A stretch of 64,000 nucleotides of DNA from Synechococcus sp. BIOS-E4-1 (GTDB taxonomy: Bacteria; Cyanobacteriota; Cyanobacteriia; PCC-6307; Cyanobiaceae), in the NCBI RefSeq assembly GCF_014279995.1, contig NZ_CP047935.1:2439494-2503493 (forward strand). The letters run 5' to 3'. The position numbers were made by a program, and so were the translations under genes. The notes below the pieces were generated by a model. It saw nothing but the letters and a program-made list of their open reading frames with translations, had not been told where the DNA came from and did no database searches. Below are positions 63,204-64,000 of this stretch, one piece after another (position 1 is the stretch's first letter; the number at the start of each line of letters is the position of its first letter).

Positions 63204-64000
63204 TTAAAGGGGTTTTATGCACGTACCATTTGGCCCCTTGAATGTGGGAAATATGCAACTCCCGTCGCTACCAGCATCGCCCTCAACTGATCCAAAGTTG
63301 CAGTTGTCGTTGTCATTTTGGGGACCACAGGTAGCCGCAGCTTGATCGTCAGGTGGACCCTGGGGGGGCGGGGGTAATCCACTGATGTCCCCAGAGCCGC
63401 CTTCAGGAGTGCAAACAGTGCCTGAGTTTGCGCCTGTGCCTTCTACACAATCACTAAAAAGGGCGTGATCGTAAACCCTGATAGTGCGATTGCTTGGAGT
63501 TGTTATCAGGGCATTAATCACAGGTAGCTCTTGAACTTGCTTGCGCTGGTCTTCTGTAGATGAACCACCAAAGCGAACTTCAATGTCAGCTGAAACTCTG
63601 GTATCGAAAGCTTCGTCATAGGAGATGTTTACCCCTGCTGTTAAACCACTGCTGATCTCATAAGCCAAGCGTCCGAGCACACCAGAAGCATCAGCCTTAC
63701 CTGAATCACCATTTTGGTAGTAGTAACCAACAGAGGCATTCAGCTCAGGAATGATGAAGTAGCCAACATCCAATCCATAAGTATCCAGAGCACCACCGGA
63801 GAAAAACCAGTTGAGTCTTTGCTCAACTTCCCCAATAGGAACCAGGGCGTAGGCATTGAAGTTCCAGTTATTGGAGACCGCTTCTGCATTGACTGCCACC
63901 TGTTGAAAGAACGCACTCTTCTCAGTACCAATGACATTGATGCCTGTATCGGTTCCACCCGTATTCATCGGGCGGCTGTCATAACCAGCATTCAGTCCAT
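63204..64000 (-). CDS. outer-membrane beta-barrel protein (inverse-autotransporter-like), 5' truncated
   Basis: The frame is open to the window edge, beyond the in-frame ATG at 63968 (GLNAGYDSRPM precedes it), so the gene starts outside. About 145 residues read as alternating beta strands (NWNFNAYALVPIG, LDVGYFIIPELNASVGYYYQNG, SGLTAGVNISYDEAF, RVSADIEVRFGG), like the barrel of inverse autotransporter or intimin-type proteins. A Pro/Gly-rich linker and a Cys-containing tail (CGPQNDNDNC, CIFPTFKGPNGTCIKPL) follow. Family assignment is tentative. Confidence 0.5.
   Translation of the reverse strand, partial: GLNAGYDSRPMNTGGTDTGINVIGTEKSAFFQQVAVNAEAVSNNWNFNAYALVPIGEVEQRLNWFFSGGALDTYGLDVGYFIIPELNASVGYYYQNGDSGKADASGVLGRLAYEISSGLTAGVNISYDEAFDTRVSADIEVRFGGSSTEDQRKQVQELPVINALITTPSNRTIRVYDHALFSDCVEGTGANSGTVCTPEGGSGDISGLPPPPQGPPDDQAAATCGPQNDNDNCNFGSVEGDAGSDGSCIFPTFKGPNGTCIKPL

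Noticed and set aside
47827-64000. CRISPR array
   Set aside because: No set of regularly spaced identical repeats was seen; the repeated elements found here are few, diverged and tied to Nif11 genes or to the psbA flanks.
47827-64000. LanM-type lanthipeptide synthetase or C39 peptidase exporter for the Nif11 precursors
   Set aside because: No long ORF in the accessory region resembles one; the longest unexplained protein is the coiled-coil gene at 61137-62087.

Overview
The window looks like a chromosomal piece of a marine Synechococcus-type picocyanobacterium. The evidence is a psbA gene and a high-light-inducible (hli) gene, an ndhB gene, an aa3-type oxidase block, Vipp1, Ycf46, several short families I associate with marine picocyanobacteria (DUF3104, Nif11/prochlorosin-type precursors), and high-GC codon use in the left part. 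No database search was possible; family names come from motifs and gene order read by eye.

Bases 1 to about 47.8 kb are dense core genome with little unexplained space. In order: a TrkA-type channel subunit fragment, fabG, a solitary groEL, nanE, an ABC-2 exporter next to ctaB-ctaA, which diverge from ctaCDE and a cyAbrB-type regulator; riboflavin synthase; a BFN-family protein; an Fe-S aldo/keto reductase; a Tat solute-binding lipoprotein; a topA operon (topA, lipoprotein, DUF2232, CobT-like); ndhB; an ABC ATPase and response regulator; M23 peptidase, birA, aminotransferase, vipp1, a DciA-like protein; two glycosyltransferases with a DMT transporter; sppA-aroH; then the translation and membrane-insertion block rpmH-rnpA-PH protein-yidC-yceD-ycf46-serS-rseP-rpsN-pnp, followed by cysQ, rsmI and a helix-turn-helix protein.

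At tRNA-Arg(TCT), 47,753-47,826, the character changes. From there to the right end is an accessory region: small, more AT-rich ORFs, phage remnants (a frameshifted terminase small subunit, a terminase large-subunit tail, a four-gene coupled operon of unknown proteins), pseudogenes (nuclease with in-frame stop, DUF3104 tail) and diverged repeats. psbA in this region encodes the Glu130 (high-light, D1:2-type) form and sits with hli between two inverted copies of a roughly 240-bp repeat.

The most striking content is a family of six Nif11-leader, prochlorosin-like lanthipeptide precursor genes (five clustered at 50.7-53.0 kb, one inverted at 62.8-63.0 kb) with conserved leaders and unrelated Cys/Ser/Thr-containing cores. 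Three in the cluster plus the distant one share a conserved promoter-proximal block, and in the array the terminator, spacer and promoter block repeat as a unit, so each gene looks like a single-gene cassette. Solitary copies of the block lie elsewhere in the island. A separate 55-residue double-glycine peptide with a Cys-free core lies just upstream. No LanM-type synthetase or peptidase-ABC exporter is in the window, so modification would have to act in trans. The window ends inside an outer-membrane beta-barrel protein gene.
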